64,000 nt of DNA from Dugong dugon (lineage: Eukaryota > Chordata > Mammalia > Sirenia > Dugongidae): the NCBI GenBank assembly GCA_030035585.1, contig CM057476.1:17096501-17160500 (forward strand). Reading direction: 5' to 3'. The notes under the pieces are model-generated. The model made no database searches. It saw nothing but the letters and a program-made list of their open reading frames with translations, and had not been told where the DNA came from. How positions within the stretch are numbered: the stretch's first letter is position 1; each line of letters opens with the position of its first letter. Made by a program: the position numbers and the translations under genes. Positions 1 through 13,893 of this stretch are shown here, piece by piece.

Positions 1-118
1 ATGGGTTCAAACATAGCAACAATTGTGAGGATGGTGCGGAACCCGGCAGAATTTCATTCTGTTGTACATAGGGTCATTATGAGTTGGAAGCAACTCAATG
101 GCACCTAACAACAACAAA
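1..118 (+). mobile_element. RTE/BovB-type LINE 3' tail, cut by window edge
   Basis: The segment ends in the RTE tail: a 'cataggg..tatgag' core, then 'ggcacctaacaacaac'. The same tail in reverse opens the RTE copies near 40.55 and 44.36 kb. The element continues beyond the left edge. It lies in a CIT intron, antisense to the gene. Confidence 0.75.
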
Positions 119-265
119 AACTATGGTTTGAGAATCAACTGAGTTAATAAACTGTATTTCATTAATTCTAAGACTCACATTTATTCACACTGAACAGCTT
201 TTGAAATCAACATGCATTTTATAATCAGTGAAATATCATAGGTTAATTGACAGCAATTCCTTTTT

Positions 266-378
266 GAACCTGTTGCCATTGAGTCGATTCTGACTCATAG
301 TGATCCTATAGGACAGAGTAGAACTGCCTTATACGGTTTCCAAGGAGCAGCTAGTGGATTCGAACTGCCGACTACACT
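266..378 (-). mobile_element. AfroSINE fragment (body, head missing)
   Basis: Minus-strand AfroSINE body: 'gttgccattgagtcgattc', 'ctataggacagagtagaac' and 'ggattcgaactgccga' are in consensus order. The tRNA-like head that should follow is replaced by unrelated sequence, so the copy is truncated. Confidence 0.85.
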
Positions 379-569
379 ACGGTGTAGTCTTACAATTACT
401 AGCAGTTAAGATTCAATGAAATACAATTAACAAAGTGTGTAGGACAGCGTTTACTATATACTATGTAAGTACTTGCTACTGTTATTATTCAATACTGCTG
501 GTTTACAAATAAACTTTCATTAGTACAATTTTTAAATGCTATTTCTCATGATTACTTCAAAATCGACTA

Positions 570-785
<216 letters not shown>

Positions 786-1326
786 CTAGAAGCCCATAAA
801 TAAAATAAATGCAGCAAACTTTCAATTATCCTCAAGTAGATAGCCAACAGACACATTTCAGACAGAAACTGATTTGCCACTGACTACTACTCTTTCAGGC
901 ACTTAAACCTTCCATCAAGTGGCACATGATCAGGAAGTGCAAACAATTTACTAGTTCAAAAAAAAAAAAAAGGCACATAATATAATCCAAAGGCAAAGGG
1001 GTAAGAGTTGCTGATGACATCACCCTTTGGTAACACAAATGAGAAGTGAATATGTACCTGGAATGGAAGATGTCTTTCCCAATACAAGTTACTGATATGA
1101 TACAATGTCTCTTACTTATGGAACAGCAAAATAATAATAAACTCTAAAGATGAATCTATAAGATTAATCTTCCACAAAAGAAAAACTGGCAGCAAGCTGG
1201 CAACATAATATTACAAATATGTGTCATATCTCCAGTTAAAAAATTTGGGAAACTGCATTTAGAAACAACACTCCTACTTAACTGGTCCACCCACAGGGCA
1301 AGACATGATAAATAACTTCCACCAAG

Positions 1327-1876
1327 ATGGGAATGCAAAATGGTACAACCACTTTGGAAATCGATTTGGTGCTTCCTTAAAAAGCTAGAAATAGAAGTAC
1401 CATATGATCCAGCAATCCCACTCTTTGGAATATATCCTAGAGAAATAAGAGCCATCATATAAATAGACATATGCACACCCATGTTCATTGCAGCATTGTC
1501 ACAATAGCAAAAAGATGGAAATAACCTAGGTGCCCATCAACAGACGAATGGATAAACAAATTATGGTATATTCACACAATGAAATACTACGTAACGATAA
1601 AGAACAATGATGAATCTGCAAAACATCTCATAACATGGATAAATCTGGAAGGCATTATGCTGAGTGAAATCAGTCGCAAAAGGGCAAATATTGTATGAGA
1701 CCACTATTATAAGAACTCAAGAAAAGGTTTAAACACAGAAGAAAACATTCGTTGATGATTATGAGGGTGGAGAGGGAGGGAAAGGGGTATTCACTAACTA
1801 GATAGTAGAGAAGAATTATCTTAGGTGAAGGGAAGGACAATACAAAATAAAGGGGAAGTCAGAAGAAAAAAAAAAA
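1327..1876 (+). mobile_element. L1 3' end with exact 13-bp target duplication
   Basis: A 550-bp L1 3' fragment: ORF2 C-terminal remnant ([14 protein letters not shown] is readable in translation), 3' UTR with a G-rich tract near 1767, and a poly-A end. It is flanked by the direct repeat aacttccaccaag (1314-1326 and 1877-1889), so it arrived by target-primed reverse transcription as a 5'-truncated copy in a CIT intron. Confidence 0.92.
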
Positions 1877-1889
1877 AACTTCCACCAAG

Positions 1890-4186
1890 AGCCAAACATT
1901 AATGAGCTCATTTTCCTCACCCCTGTTGCTGTGACCCCTCCCCACTATTCAGAAACCCAGGGCCCTACAGTCCAATGGCCCTGAGTACCTGGCCTTGGCG
2001 GAGGGAGATTAGGACAATACAGGGGGTCTTTTTATAAAGTCAAACGCATTTCTTTTAAAGGACTGTCCTTTTTTTCTGAGAATTTGTCCTTCTGACTGTT
2101 TCAGTGTTGAAACATCCTTTGTTTCTTGAAATGATGCTGATGACAGAAATAGGTTTTCTTCCCCCAACCCATTCCCACCCCTTCCTAGGCAACCTAGTAA
2201 GTTGGCAACCCCTGTCAGTCTTCAAAATTATTTTAAAGTTTTACTGAGCCATAAAATTTGAAGTCTAAGAATTGCCTCTCTAATCTTCCATCACAACAAA
2301 ACAGAAAGAGAGGGCCTGATGTTAGTCACATACTGTGTTGGCCAGCTGTCCAATAACTCTACATTGTAAATGGACTTCTCTCAGGTCAGCAGTTACATGG
2401 TGCAAAAGAACTTTCTCCCTACTAAAGGATGTTAAGTGCCCCCACATGAGCAAACAGATTTTTGTTGGTAGGCCCAACACCTTCAAAGTTAGCTTTAGAT
2501 CAAGAAAGTAAATTTGCTTTGCTTAATCTGACTGGGGACTGAGAGGAAAGTGAATGTCTAGAGAGGACAATACAAGGTCTCCCTTCCCTAGTGACAAAGA
2601 CCATGCTCTTCCAGCCTATACCCCTAATCTTGTCCATCTCTCTGCTCCTAGATGCCCTCATTATAGAAAATGAACCCATCCTTTTTACCCCTTCTCTCTT
2701 CACCCCTTTCTAAGACCCAAACTCTGGTATAGGCTTTTCCAAACCCTAAGCCCCAAAAGCAGGGTTATACTGTTATTCCTGAAACCGTCCATTCATTAAT
2801 TGGGGAACAGGATTTCTACTCAGGAAAGGATTCCTTGCTGAATAGGATTTCCCCTTGGGAAAGTTAGATGGTCATGTCATCCAAGAAGTATACAGGTAGG
2901 CCTGTATGAAGGAGAAAAGTAGGGACAAAGGGGGAAAAATTGGCCTAAGACAGAACCATAGAGTGCCTTAACCTCGCGAAACTGAAAAGTAGGTTAAATC
3001 AAGGGGACACCTTGGTGTTAGGAAGTCTGAGCCAAGACTTCTGTTCTTTAATGTGTGTACAAAATGTTACTGAGTTCATTACAGGATTAGGATTCATCTT
3101 CAGGGCTGTGGTTAAAACTCTCAAGACTGACAATGAACATTCATATTTTTTAAATAACAAAATGAGAAAAACTGTAAAATATTGATTTGACCATATAGTC
3201 GTAACACTTCTGTATTGTTGATTAAATGTTTACTCTTTATGCATGATCACCTCAAAGGACCATAACTACACAATCATTAAATATGCACCATTTGCACTTG
3301 TTGGATCTTATGTTATCGCCACACTAGACTTGTTAGGAATATTCAGTTCTCCTTGTTTGCAGCTCACATGGCCACTTGTTCACAACCAAAGAGTTGATGG
3401 GAACTTGATGGGTCAGGTATAGTACAGTGATCCAACCAAATAGTATAAATTGTCACATGCCTCATTTTCAAACTCATGATTAGACTTACCAAGAGAGTCA
3501 GAGAACTCCTCCACTAATTCTTGTTCCATAACAGACAGGTGATTATATACATATATGTTCAATTATTTCCTAATTGTCTAAATTGTAATTTGTATTAGAA
3601 AGCTATAAAAGGAAAAATACTCCCTAGCTTGCTCTTTAACATCTCCTATTATAGTACCTAATAGTAATTAACAAAGGTTTTTAATGACAATTAATGACTA
3701 CTTAGTTTTCATTAGTTACTGGCCTCTAAGCATACTGAACCTGTTCAACATGTAATCTTATACGTTTCGATGAGGATTTTGCAGCACACTTTCAATCTCC
3801 TCTGGCTGCAGTCAACCACCTGCTCTGGATAAAATATCAAAAGTGGAACGTGCAGTAGGAGCCTAGCCTTCCCCAGCCTTCCTGCAGTACACTATCTGGC
3901 AGGGCGCCAGTATTATTAAACTTTAGCTAATAGTCATTGCATTAACAGGGAAGAAAATAAAGTACTTCAGCAAAAGACAATAAGAGAATGACAAGGGGGC
4001 AGAAGAGCCAGTGAAATCCTGGGAAATGGAGAGGTAAGAAAGAGAAACATATTAACCTAGATTGTTTTAAAAACAAAAAGCAGATAAGGAAAAAGTATAT
4101 AAGAAAACCACTGACTTCCTCCTCCCAAATCCCTCCTCATGAAAATGCTTAAACATAAAACTATTTAAACCTAACTTTCTCCATTT
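1890..4186. other. CIT intron, no recognised feature
   Basis: AT-rich intronic DNA between the L1 fragment and the next SINE head. I see no open reading frame with coding character and no repeat that I can name. Ancient repeats too diverged to spot by eye may be present. Confidence 0.5.
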
Positions 4187-4254
4187 GAAGCTCTGGTGGT
4201 GCAATGTTTAAGAGCTCAGCTGCTAACCTAAAGGTCAGCAGTTCGAATCCACCC
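4187..4254 (+). mobile_element. AfroSINE tRNA-like head only
   Basis: About 68 bp matching only the AfroSINE head: 'ctctggtggtgcaatg', 'gctgctaacctaaagg' and 'cagcagttcgaatccacc'. The last piece looks like a pol III B box. The body is absent. Confidence 0.8.
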
Positions 4255-4499
4255 TTTCTCACTTAGCTTTCAGAAAATGATTGTAAGGAGATTGTAAACG
4301 AAGAGTATTATAGTGATGTTAAGTCATAATCAGCCCCATCTGGCAGCTGAAAAAGCCAAAGAAGGTCAGCCCTTTTTAGATTTATGTAGGAAAGAAATTA
4401 TTTGATTTCTTTTCCACAAAAGGAAGAACATAGTGAGAATTTTTTTGCTGCTTCTGCAGGTGTACGCTTATGTCCTGGGCAGCTAGGTGGGGGGAAGAA

Positions 4500-4571
4500 A
4501 TCCCATTGCCATCAAGTTAATTCCAACTCGTAGTGACCCTATAGGACGGAGTATAACTGCCCCATAGGAGC
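4500..4571 (-). mobile_element. AfroSINE tail fragment
   Basis: Minus-strand AfroSINE body/tail, 'cccattgccatcaagttaa' through 'ggacggagtataactgcccc'. The head is missing. It lies about 250 bp from the head-only fragment but in opposite orientation, so it is a separate copy. Confidence 0.75.
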
Positions 4572-4909
4572 AAGTAATCAAGGGTTAAGCCTTTAGCTGC
4601 AAATAAATCTGAGTGCTTCTGTGAGGCTTCCTACCTGGAGTGAAGCTTGCTACAATTAAAGAACTGAAAAGGGCACTCTGAAGCACTGAAAAACAGAAAC
4701 CTGAGATGAATAGGCACCCTGTCTCTCCACCAAAGGCAGTAAAGAGAGTGACTCCAGATGTGGAGATAGGGCTTTACTCTTAATTCCCATTTATTTACCA
4801 AACAATGTCCTTGGATCTTAATCTAGTTTTCTAAGCACGTTTTCTTATTGTAAATACATATTGCTGGCTATAAATTAATTATTTAGCTTTCTGATGCTTC
4901 TCAATCTAC

Positions 4910-5135
4910 TGCAATGATTCTTAATTGGGAGAAGGGGAGCAAGAGAGGGTAATTGCCCCCAGGGGACATTTGGCAATGGCAGGAGACATTTTCAGTTGTC
5001 ACAACTGGGGGTGGGGGATGCTCCTGGCACTTAGTGGGTAGAGGCCAGGGGCGCTGCTAAACATCCTACAATGCACAGGATAGTCCCCACCCACCCGTGA
5101 TGAAGAATTATCTGATCCAAAATGTCATTAGTGCT
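4910..5135 (-). mobile_element. MER20-like hAT-Charlie element
   Basis: Reverse complement of the MER20 pattern: 'ggacatttggcaatg', 'ggagacattttcagttgt' and 'aacatcctacaatgcaca' are in order. MER20 is a non-autonomous hAT-Charlie family of placental mammals. Confidence 0.8.
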
Positions 5136-6562
<1,427 letters not shown>

Positions 6563-7372
6563 TCAAGGCCACAAATTAGTGTTGTCTCCTCCATTCTAAC
6601 CAACAAACAATTGCTAATCTAGAATACCAAGTCTGTCAAGACTCTTGTTGCATATATTCTGCTATAGACCTCCCTATTGATTAGCATGCATTTTGCAGAA
6701 CAGATTTAAGTAGAAAATAATAATAATAATAAAATAAACATGCGCTATTAGATGGATTATGTCTCCTAGAGACACACATTTGGCACTACGGAAGCTAAGG
6801 CCAAAAGAATCTGGAGACCTTGCCCAAGGTCATGTAGCTAGTCAACAGAAAGCTAAGATTCTATTTCAGATTTCATGATTCCTGGTCTAACCATCATTTC
6901 ATTACAACAACACTCTCAGATGTACATAAAACATCAGATGAGTGAGGATGTATAGAAACACTTATTAACTGATGATTTTGTAGCACTTCTTTGTAAATTA
7001 CTTATGAGTTAGAAGTACAGCTCCAAGGTCTTCTGCTCCTACATGGTACGCCCATTCCCTCTGTAAACCAAATTCTGTTTTTCTACCATCTAACCCAAAG
7101 AACCCATGCGAGGATGCCTAGTCTTAGTAGCTACATTAACATTTCTTACTGGCAAACTTCACAACATTATAGTTCTAAATCTACTTTACTGTTGAAGAGG
7201 CAAGCTGAAGTGTCTGCCATTAGGGAAAGCTGAATTTCATCCAGTTACAGGTAAGACTGGATAAAAATTGGATGGAACATTATTTTGATGCTGAAGTCAT
7301 TCATTCGTTCGCTCTACTGCGAAAACTCTTACGTGATACAAATTCTACGTATGCCACCAGAGTCTCACTTAC

Positions 7373-7515
7373 CGATGTACATATCCCATCTGATGAACAC
7401 TGTGAACAGCCAAAATCAGTTCTACTAGGTAAAATTGAATCATATTTTCATCCAGTTGGTCCTCATATCTATTCAAGAGTGACAGCAAGTCACCTCCTGG
7501 CTGATATTCCATGAC
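7373..7515 (-). CDS. CIT: CIT coding exon, residues 173-220(part) (hinge to catalytic loop)
   Basis: This 143-nt exon encodes [20 protein letters not shown] and on to [11 protein letters not shown] plus the first two bases of Arg220. It carries the hinge ([10 protein letters not shown]), helices D-E and the start of the catalytic loop (Y-V-H-R). The acceptor is TATACAG/GTC and the donor CG/GTAAGT. It lies 0.8 kb upstream of the DFG exon in the gene's direction. An 80-codon open frame on the opposite strand here is an antisense shadow. Confidence 0.97.
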
Positions 7516-7783
7516 CTGTATAGAATGCCAAAGTTATTAATTTTTCACACACCCAAAAAAAGGGAACACCTCAATTAGATCCTCAAATACTGCCTGATGT
7601 GTTGTAATTATAATGTCTTCACAAAGCAATGGAGATGTGTAAGACATACTGTAAGTCATGTAGGATGAGGTCTCTGCCCTAAGGAAATTACATCCGTTAC
7701 CCAAGAGAATCCATATAATGAAAGACTAGTCCCAGACACCATGCACAATATTTGCAAAGCAAGCTTGAAAAGTTGAATTAAAT

Positions 7784-7811
7784 CCACCCCCTCACCCACC
7801 CACCCACCCAA
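7784..7811. repeat. CACC-rich simple repeat
   Basis: A short C-rich run with repeated 'caccc' units in a CIT intron. Confidence 0.7.
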
Positions 7812-7984
7812 GTTGGCACACCAGACATTCCCTAAGATTAGGTACACAGCGTAGATGGAAATTCCTGCAGGGCGACAAACTCTCTTGCATCCTTTTTGCA
7901 TCACCCAAGCACCCAGCATAATGTAGGAGGAGTGCAATAAATGTGATACAACCTTTTCCTTTAACAGGAGGGTAATCTGGCAGT

Positions 7985-8350
7985 CTCTATTAAAAATTTA
8001 AATGCGAATATACACCCTTTAACCTAGCAATGCCACTTGTAACAATTTATAGATACTTACAATGGTTTGCAGATAAACAGATATACTGCAGCATTGTGAC
8101 AAGGGAAAAAAAGTCTGGAAATCATCCAAGTATCCATCAATAAGAGACTGACTAAGATATTACATATCCAAATGAAGGGATATGATGCAGATATTAAAAA
8201 TGGACTTGATCCATTCATACGGTCATGGAAAGCTATCCATGATAATAGAAAGCGGCATCCTATATAGAATCAAGTATGACCCCTTCTTTGTGAGAAAAAG
8301 CAAATTATTACAATTGTTGATAGGAAAAAAAATCTGGAAAAAGAATATCA
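7985..8350 (+). mobile_element. Old L1 (L1M-type) 3' fragment
   Basis: Diverged L1 ORF2/3' UTR features in order: 'agcaatgccacttgtaac', then 'catccaagtatccatcaa', and AT-rich sequence beyond. No open frame remains. Confidence 0.6.
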
Positions 8351-8479
8351 AGTAGAGCCTCAGGCAAATTTTTTGATTAGCAAAAACATATTGCCAATCC
8401 CAAGGAATTGAAATCTTTCCTCTTTTTGATGATAACCTGGTATAATGTTACTGAATCAACATGCAGATTAGAGGCCAGC

Positions 8480-8640
8480 GGGCCTGGGCTGGCTTCAAAT
8501 GCCAGCTCGGTGACTTTCAGTTTCATCCTCTGTGAAATGGGGATAATACTATCCCTCTTGCAGGACTGCGTGAGGATCAAGTAAGACAAGGCCTCCAGGG
8601 GGTCTGGTACAGTGCCTGGCACCAAGAAGGTCCTCTGCTA
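8480..8640 (+). mobile_element. MIR SINE
   Basis: MIR core and 3' half: 'ttcatcctctgtgaaatgg' then 'gtgaggatcaagtaag' and 'acagtgcctggcac'. This is an ancient mammalian tRNA-derived SINE. Confidence 0.8.
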
Positions 8641-10092
8641 CCATTCAACTCCTTCCCTCCCCCTCCCTTTACTGCATGCTCCTTTCTGCTCTGGCTGGCG
8701 AGGAGCTGGGACCTACTCTGACCATCACTGCAACCATGTTAACCTTGATTGAGTTCTCCTGCCCTTCATTCCGATGTCCCATTTTATTAACCACACTATA
8801 AGTGCCTTTTGTTTTGAGTGGTCTCAAACTCTTTCTGGAAAAGGGCGAGACCCAAACTTCTTTTAAAAAAACAAAAAAACTCTAAGTCTCTCAGACTACT
8901 ACATTCCAGAAGCCAACTCTAGGATGTGAATTCTTACCACCACCGTCCAAACTCCTGTTTGGTTTCAGTCCAGAATTAGAAGAAAGCTCTACATAGTCAG
9001 ACCTGGAATGTCCACACATACCACAAAAGGCCCCAGGCTGGTCCCATAGAGTCCAGGAAGCTTGTCCAGCTCCAAGTCATCCCCAAACCAGAGGCCTCTG
9101 GCGAAGCCAGTGACTTGCATGTCCTGTATGGAGGCTCCGTGTAACCTGCGTGTCCACCCATTCACATGAAGACATTCAACTAGCAATACTCGACAATTCC
9201 ATGTGAACAGTAAGGTTACATTTGTGCTGGCATTTGCTGAAAAATTTGATTTATAAACTAATAATAATAGCAATATCTAAGAGGGACAGCAGCTAATACG
9301 CATACTTTGTTCCCCCCAAATTCACAGCTGACATAAGCTACTTATCCCAGTGGTACAGGAGCCCACAGGAACCACCTGGCTGCCTGTAGCTCCCCTACTC
9401 ATCCCAACCTGTTCTCCACAGCCTCTGGGTATGTGGGTGAATTCTAATTTGTATGTCTGTTTTAAATATATACTGACATTAAAAATGTCTTAAACATCCC
9501 CCAAAATAGAAAGAAATTAACAGATAATAACAGAAGTACTCACACTTTTAGAACGGAAATGTCTTAAAATAAGAACAATGCATATTTATGATGACATGCT
9601 GCACTTATAAATTTTCTAATCTGGCTCTATTAAAGAAGTGAAAAAACAGAACAGCTTGTAAGTTTAAGGCTGAAAAAGTCAAAGGCAAAGCAGTCGCTGA
9701 CAACTTTTAAGAGCTCAGAAACAGACCACTACTTAGTGCTCAGCAGCTACGCCTAAAGATTCTGTTTGTGATGACCAGTAAAATAGTTCAGAAAATAAGA
9801 AACATCTCTCGAAAAGTCAAACACCTACATTCTTTGCTCCTATTCAGAAGGTCCAACTTCCTGAGCTGAAAATCTCTGCCCAAACTAGATTAGTTTTTTC
9901 TAAGTCAAGCAACTTTCCGTTGAAGCTTCGTCACTCTTCAAAGCCAGGCTTGATTGAGAAAACAAGCAACAAAAATTAGAATAGCTGAAGGCAGCATGTC
10001 CCACAACATGTGGCCAAAATGACAGACCTCTAAATAGACTGGGTCCTTATCAAAGAAACTAATCAGACTTGATACACTGACATGGATCCAGG
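8641..10092. other. CIT intron, nothing recognised
   Basis: Intronic DNA without a coding exon, canonical repeat or RNA gene that I can identify. Short open frames occur on both strands, with no family resemblance. Confidence 0.5.
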
Positions 10093-10502
10093 CTGTTGTT
10101 GTTAGCTACCATCAAGTCAGCTCTAACTCATGATGACCCCATGCACAACAGAATGAAACACTGCCCAGTTCTGCGCCATCTTCTGATTGATGGGATGCTC
10201 AAGTTCAATTGTTATGGCCACTGTCCAGTGTGTTTTAGTGTCTTCCAACCTAGGGGTTTCATCTTCCAGCACAATATCAGGCACTATTCTGTTGTGATCC
10301 ACAGGATTTCATTGGCTAATTTTTGGAAGTACGTCACCAGGTCTTTCTTAGTCTTAGTCAGAAGCTCCACTAAAACCTGTCCACCATGGGTGACCCTGCT
10401 GCTATTTGAAATATCGGTGGCATAGTTTCCAACATCACAGTAACATGCAAGCCACCAGAGTATCACACCCCCAGAGTGGGGTGGTAGGGATCCAGATTAC
10501 CA
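10093..10502 (-). mobile_element. RTE-linked composite non-autonomous element
   Basis: Read on the minus strand, this has a segment resembling the 5' part of the RTE copy at 47.2 kb ('ggtatttcaaata' and 'agcttccaga' type motifs) and ends in the RTE/AfroSINE tail (here 'ctgttgttgttagctacc'). The ORF2 region is missing, so it looks like a non-autonomous derivative mobilised by RTE. Confidence 0.65.
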
Positions 10503-11124
10503 CACTGAAAATTCCAACAATGCACCATTAGAAGAACTGAGTTCGGACAGTTACTGAGTCAATTTGGCTGTCCCAAGATGTTGCATGTATCCCAAAACTA
10601 TGCTATGTAGTATAGTTGCTCATCCTGGTGTGTATGGAGCCCACAGGGAAGAGAGCTCATGTGTGGTCGACCCAGGCTTGACCAATCATCACGTTACTGA
10701 GCTTAAAGATGCAGAAAAGAACGAGGACTTGGTGTTTTCTGAAAACACTTTTGAACTTTCAAAGGTGATACCAAATCAAGAGGCTTCAAAAGTATCACCA
10801 AAAGTCACAAACGAACGAAGAGTCTTCAAGCTTTCCTACCAGATGACTTGCTGTGAACTAAAGACCAGGGTCAGCAGGACACTATGAACAGATTTAGGCC
10901 AAAGTTACCTGCCAGGCTGTACCAAAGAGTCCATTCACAGCACCTGATTTTGTCTGAAAATGTGACTGTGTCCCTGAATTCTACTACTTAGAGATGCTCA
11001 GTGAGGCACTGGTTCCAAAGAAAGCGGTATAGAAACCAAGAAGCCTGCAAGCCCTCTAGGGCAGGGCTTCCCAAGCCTGCCTGCCCATCACAATCACCTG
11101 GGGAGCACTTTTTAAAAATGGGTA

Positions 11125-11270
11125 AGACACACTCATTCATCCAAGCAAATAATTGAGCACCTACTATGTGCTAGGCACTATTTTCAAAACGAGGAATACA
11201 GCAGTGAATGGAATAGACAAAAACCCTTACCTTCATGGAGTTGACATTCTAATGGAACAAAAAAGTATTT
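11125..11270 (-). mobile_element. L2 LINE 3' end
   Basis: Reverse complement of the typical L2 terminus: 'attcatccaagcaaataa', 'gagcacctactatgtgct' and 'catggagttgacattcta'. Confidence 0.75.
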
Positions 11271-11375
11271 TAAAAAAATAATAATAAGCAGTATAAAAGG
11301 TTAAAGTACATCTCCTTCTCATCCCCACCACTTAGAGAGCTTGTTCAAGATATGATTCCAGGTTCCTACCCCAGT

Positions 11376-11769
11376 GTGCTTGTCTACTAACCTAAAGGTT
11401 TGCAGTCTGAACCCAACCAGTGGTGCTGCAGAAGAAAGGCCTGACGATCTGCTTCTGTAAAGACTGTGTTGTTGTTAGGTGCTATCAAGTCCTTGTCAAC
11501 TCATAGCAACCCCATGAGACAGAGCAGAACTGTCCCATAGGGTTTTCTTGGCTGTAGTCTTTACAGGAGCAGATCGCCAGTTCTTTCTCCCATGGGGCAG
11601 TTGGGTGAGTTCAAAACACCAACCTTTCAGTTAGCAGTTAAGCACTTAACTGTCTGCACCACGAGGGCTCCTTTCCGTAAAGAATACAGCCAAGAAAACC
11701 CTATGGAGCAGTTCTACTCTGTAACTCATAGGGTCGCCATAAGTCGGAATTGACTTGAGGGCAAGGCGT
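11376..11769 (+). mobile_element. AfroSINE split by a second AfroSINE
   Basis: A plus-strand AfroSINE occupies 11376-11465 (head and middle) and resumes at 11672-11769 ('aaaaccctatggagcagttc', 'gggtcgccataagtcgg'). The interruption is an opposite-strand AfroSINE. Similar bases at the two junctions, 'tctgtaaagac' and 'tccgtaaagaa', fit a target duplication. Confidence 0.85.
11467..11671 (-). mobile_element. AfroSINE nested in an opposite-strand AfroSINE
   Basis: A full-length minus copy from the tail 'tgttgttgttaggtgc' to the head end 'gagggctc'. It includes the longer-subfamily insert (poly-purine 'ttacaggagcagatcgcc'). It lies inside the plus copy around it, forming an inverted pair. Confidence 0.88.
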
Positions 11770-13197
11770 TTACCCCAGTCTTCACAGATCAAGCTCCATG
11801 GGTTGGATCCAGGAATCTGCACTTTCAAAGTGCTACCAGGGTGATTCTGATGCAGCTAACCCAACACTGTATTTGGGGCTCACTGCTGATGAGGGTGTAG
11901 AGCCAATGTGGCTCCCAACTGCAACCAAATTAAGTTTCTACACAGTGGTGGCCTTGTAGAAAACTTGGCTTTCATACAGCCATTCACTTCTGCTGCTTCA
12001 ATGACTACCTGGAGCCTTTCTGCATATCAAGACAAGATCATTGACAATAAAGGGCTTGAAAATAACCAGTCCATCAGCACTGAGGCAACGATCCTCCATC
12101 CTCTCAAGGACTGGAAAGCAGGCCCCTGCACACAACAAACAGCTGCAGGTCACCCAAATGGTGATCACCAAAGCATGGCAATCAAAGGCCGGGGAGACAG
12201 GGAGAGGGAAAAGAGCTCTTCAGTGAAATAGCCCTAAACAATGTGGCATCACTGCACTGCAGAGGACAGAGAAAGCACAGCAGCTGACAGTCCAGCCTGG
12301 CTTGGAGCTATGACAGACTTGCTCTTTTAAAGCAAAGACTTTCAGGCCAACAGAGACAGTCCCTTCTGATGGCAGCAGCTGCTAATTAAAGGGCAAATCT
12401 CACATGTGTTCAGTGTGAAAGGAGCAGCTGCTTCTCTGTTGGGTTTTTGTATCTACACCGCAAGCACTGGGATGGCAATTTCCATCAGCAGTGCTGTGTT
12501 TCAAACGAAGGCTGTGTGTGTGTGTGTGGGTGTGTGTGGGTGTGTGTGGGTGTGTGTACACATGTGTATATGCAGTGCATATGTGGGGCGTGGTGAATAT
12601 TCAATAGTTCTGTAGTACTCTATTGCAATCTGCATAGGACGTCATTAGAATCACACTGTGCTGACCACCTCTTAGAAATGTCTCCTTGAAATGCTTGCAC
12701 TATGATCAGCATGACTGAGAATGTGCCATGAAAACATAACGATGCTACTGGCATCATTATCTACTCTGTCTAGTGTTTCTGGTCTTTGGCATGGGGAAGG
12801 AGGGTAGGGATCCTCTACACAGAGTGACCCTGAAATTATTCTTCTTGAAGGGCAACGTGGCCAAGAGAAGAAGAGAGAAGGTCCTTTATCTCAAAAAATA
12901 TGAATCCCAGCCAGATTCATCCTCCATTCAAAAAGTCTTTATTGAGCATGGAATCAGCCAGGATCTTGGCAAGAAACAGACAACATGCTCAAAACAAGGT
13001 AAATGAGGACATTAGTTAATGAAGGGTTTTTGCAAAGGTGAAGGCAGGTTTAAGGGAGATAAATAAGGAATAGTGAAGCAACTGGGGTAGCACCAGCAGT
13101 GGATTAAGTATCACTCCTTGGCCTGAAGGGGTAACGATGTGTGCACTATTACTGAAGGGGTACAAGGAAGACGCCGTAACCAGTAACTAGCTATAGC
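11770..13197. other. CIT intron, microsatellite only
   Basis: Apart from the GT microsatellite listed separately I see no gene or nameable repeat. An open frame near 12.4-12.6 kb runs through the microsatellite and is not credible. Confidence 0.5.
12512..12570. repeat. (GT)n/(GGGT) microsatellite
   Basis: Alternating GT interrupted by regularly spaced 'ggg' every 10 bases, then a degenerate 'gtacacatgtgta' end. Confidence 0.95.
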
Positions 13198-13498
13198 TAT
13201 TGTTGCTGTTGTTGGCTGTCATCGGGCTGGCCCTTGACTCATGGAGAACTCGCGCACAGCGGGATGGAACCCCTGTGATCTATCGGGATGTCATGGCTGA
13301 TTTTTGAAAGTAGATTGCCAGGACTTTCTTCCTAGCTTGTCTTAGTCTTGAAGCTCCACTGAAACCTGTTTCAGCATCACACCAACACGCAAGCCTCCAC
13401 GGATAGACGAATGGTAGTTTTGAGGTATATTGGCCGAGAACGGAACCCAGGTATCCCATAGGGAAGGCAAGAATTCTATCACTGAACCACCACTGCCA
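13198..13498 (-). mobile_element. SINE with tRNA-Gly-like head and RTE tail
   Basis: Read on the minus strand, the head runs 'gcagtggtggttcagtga', 'tagaattcttgcc', 'tacctgggttc', 'tctcggcc', a close match to the layout of tRNA-Gly(GCC) including A- and B-box positions. The other end carries 'gttgctgttgttggctgtc', the RTE-type tail. This head differs from the abundant AfroSINE head, so it is a separate family. Confidence 0.75.
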
Positions 13499-13565
13499 GA
13501 TCAGCTGTAGCTATAAAACCAAAACCCTGTAGCTATAGGACAATGCTTTTCAAAGTGTGGTCCCT

Positions 13566-13879
13566 TGGTCTGATAGAGACTGGAGAAACCTCGAGAGTAT
13601 GGCCCCCAGACACCCTTTTAGCTCAGTAATGAAGTCACCCCTGAGGTTCACCCTTCAGCTGAAGACTAGACAGACTCATAAAACAAAACAAGACTAAAGA
13701 GGCACACCAGCCCAGGGGCAAGGACTAGTAATGGGGAACCTAAGGTCGAGAATGGAAGAGTGTTGACATGTCATGGGGTTGGCAACCAATGTTACAAAAC
13801 AATATATATATTAATTGTTTAATAAGAAGCTAGTTTTGCTCTGTAAACCTTCATCTAAAGTACAATTAAAAAAATAAAT
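13566..13879 (+). mobile_element. L1 3' UTR fragment, first insertion in MER5A
   Basis: A 314-bp L1 3' terminus with 'cccccagacacccttttag', 'tcatggggttggcaacca' and the end block 'aaaccttcatctaaagtac' followed by an A-rich tail. It is flanked by copies 1 and 2 of the target 14-mer. Confidence 0.88.
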
Positions 13880-13893
13880 AAAGTGTGGTCCCT

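Noticed and set aside
4187-4254. tRNA-like sequence with B box
   Set aside because: It is the head of a truncated AfroSINE; no acceptor-stem pairing or CCA-side match to indicate a tRNA gene.
7272-7514. Plus-strand 80-codon open frame
   Set aside because: It overlaps the CIT exon at 7373-7515 on the other strand. The minus-strand translation is clearly kinase sequence with correct splice sites.
13428-13498. tRNA-Gly-like sequence on the minus strand
   Set aside because: Continues into a SINE body with RTE tail and has several mismatches in stems, so it is a SINE head and not a functional tRNA.
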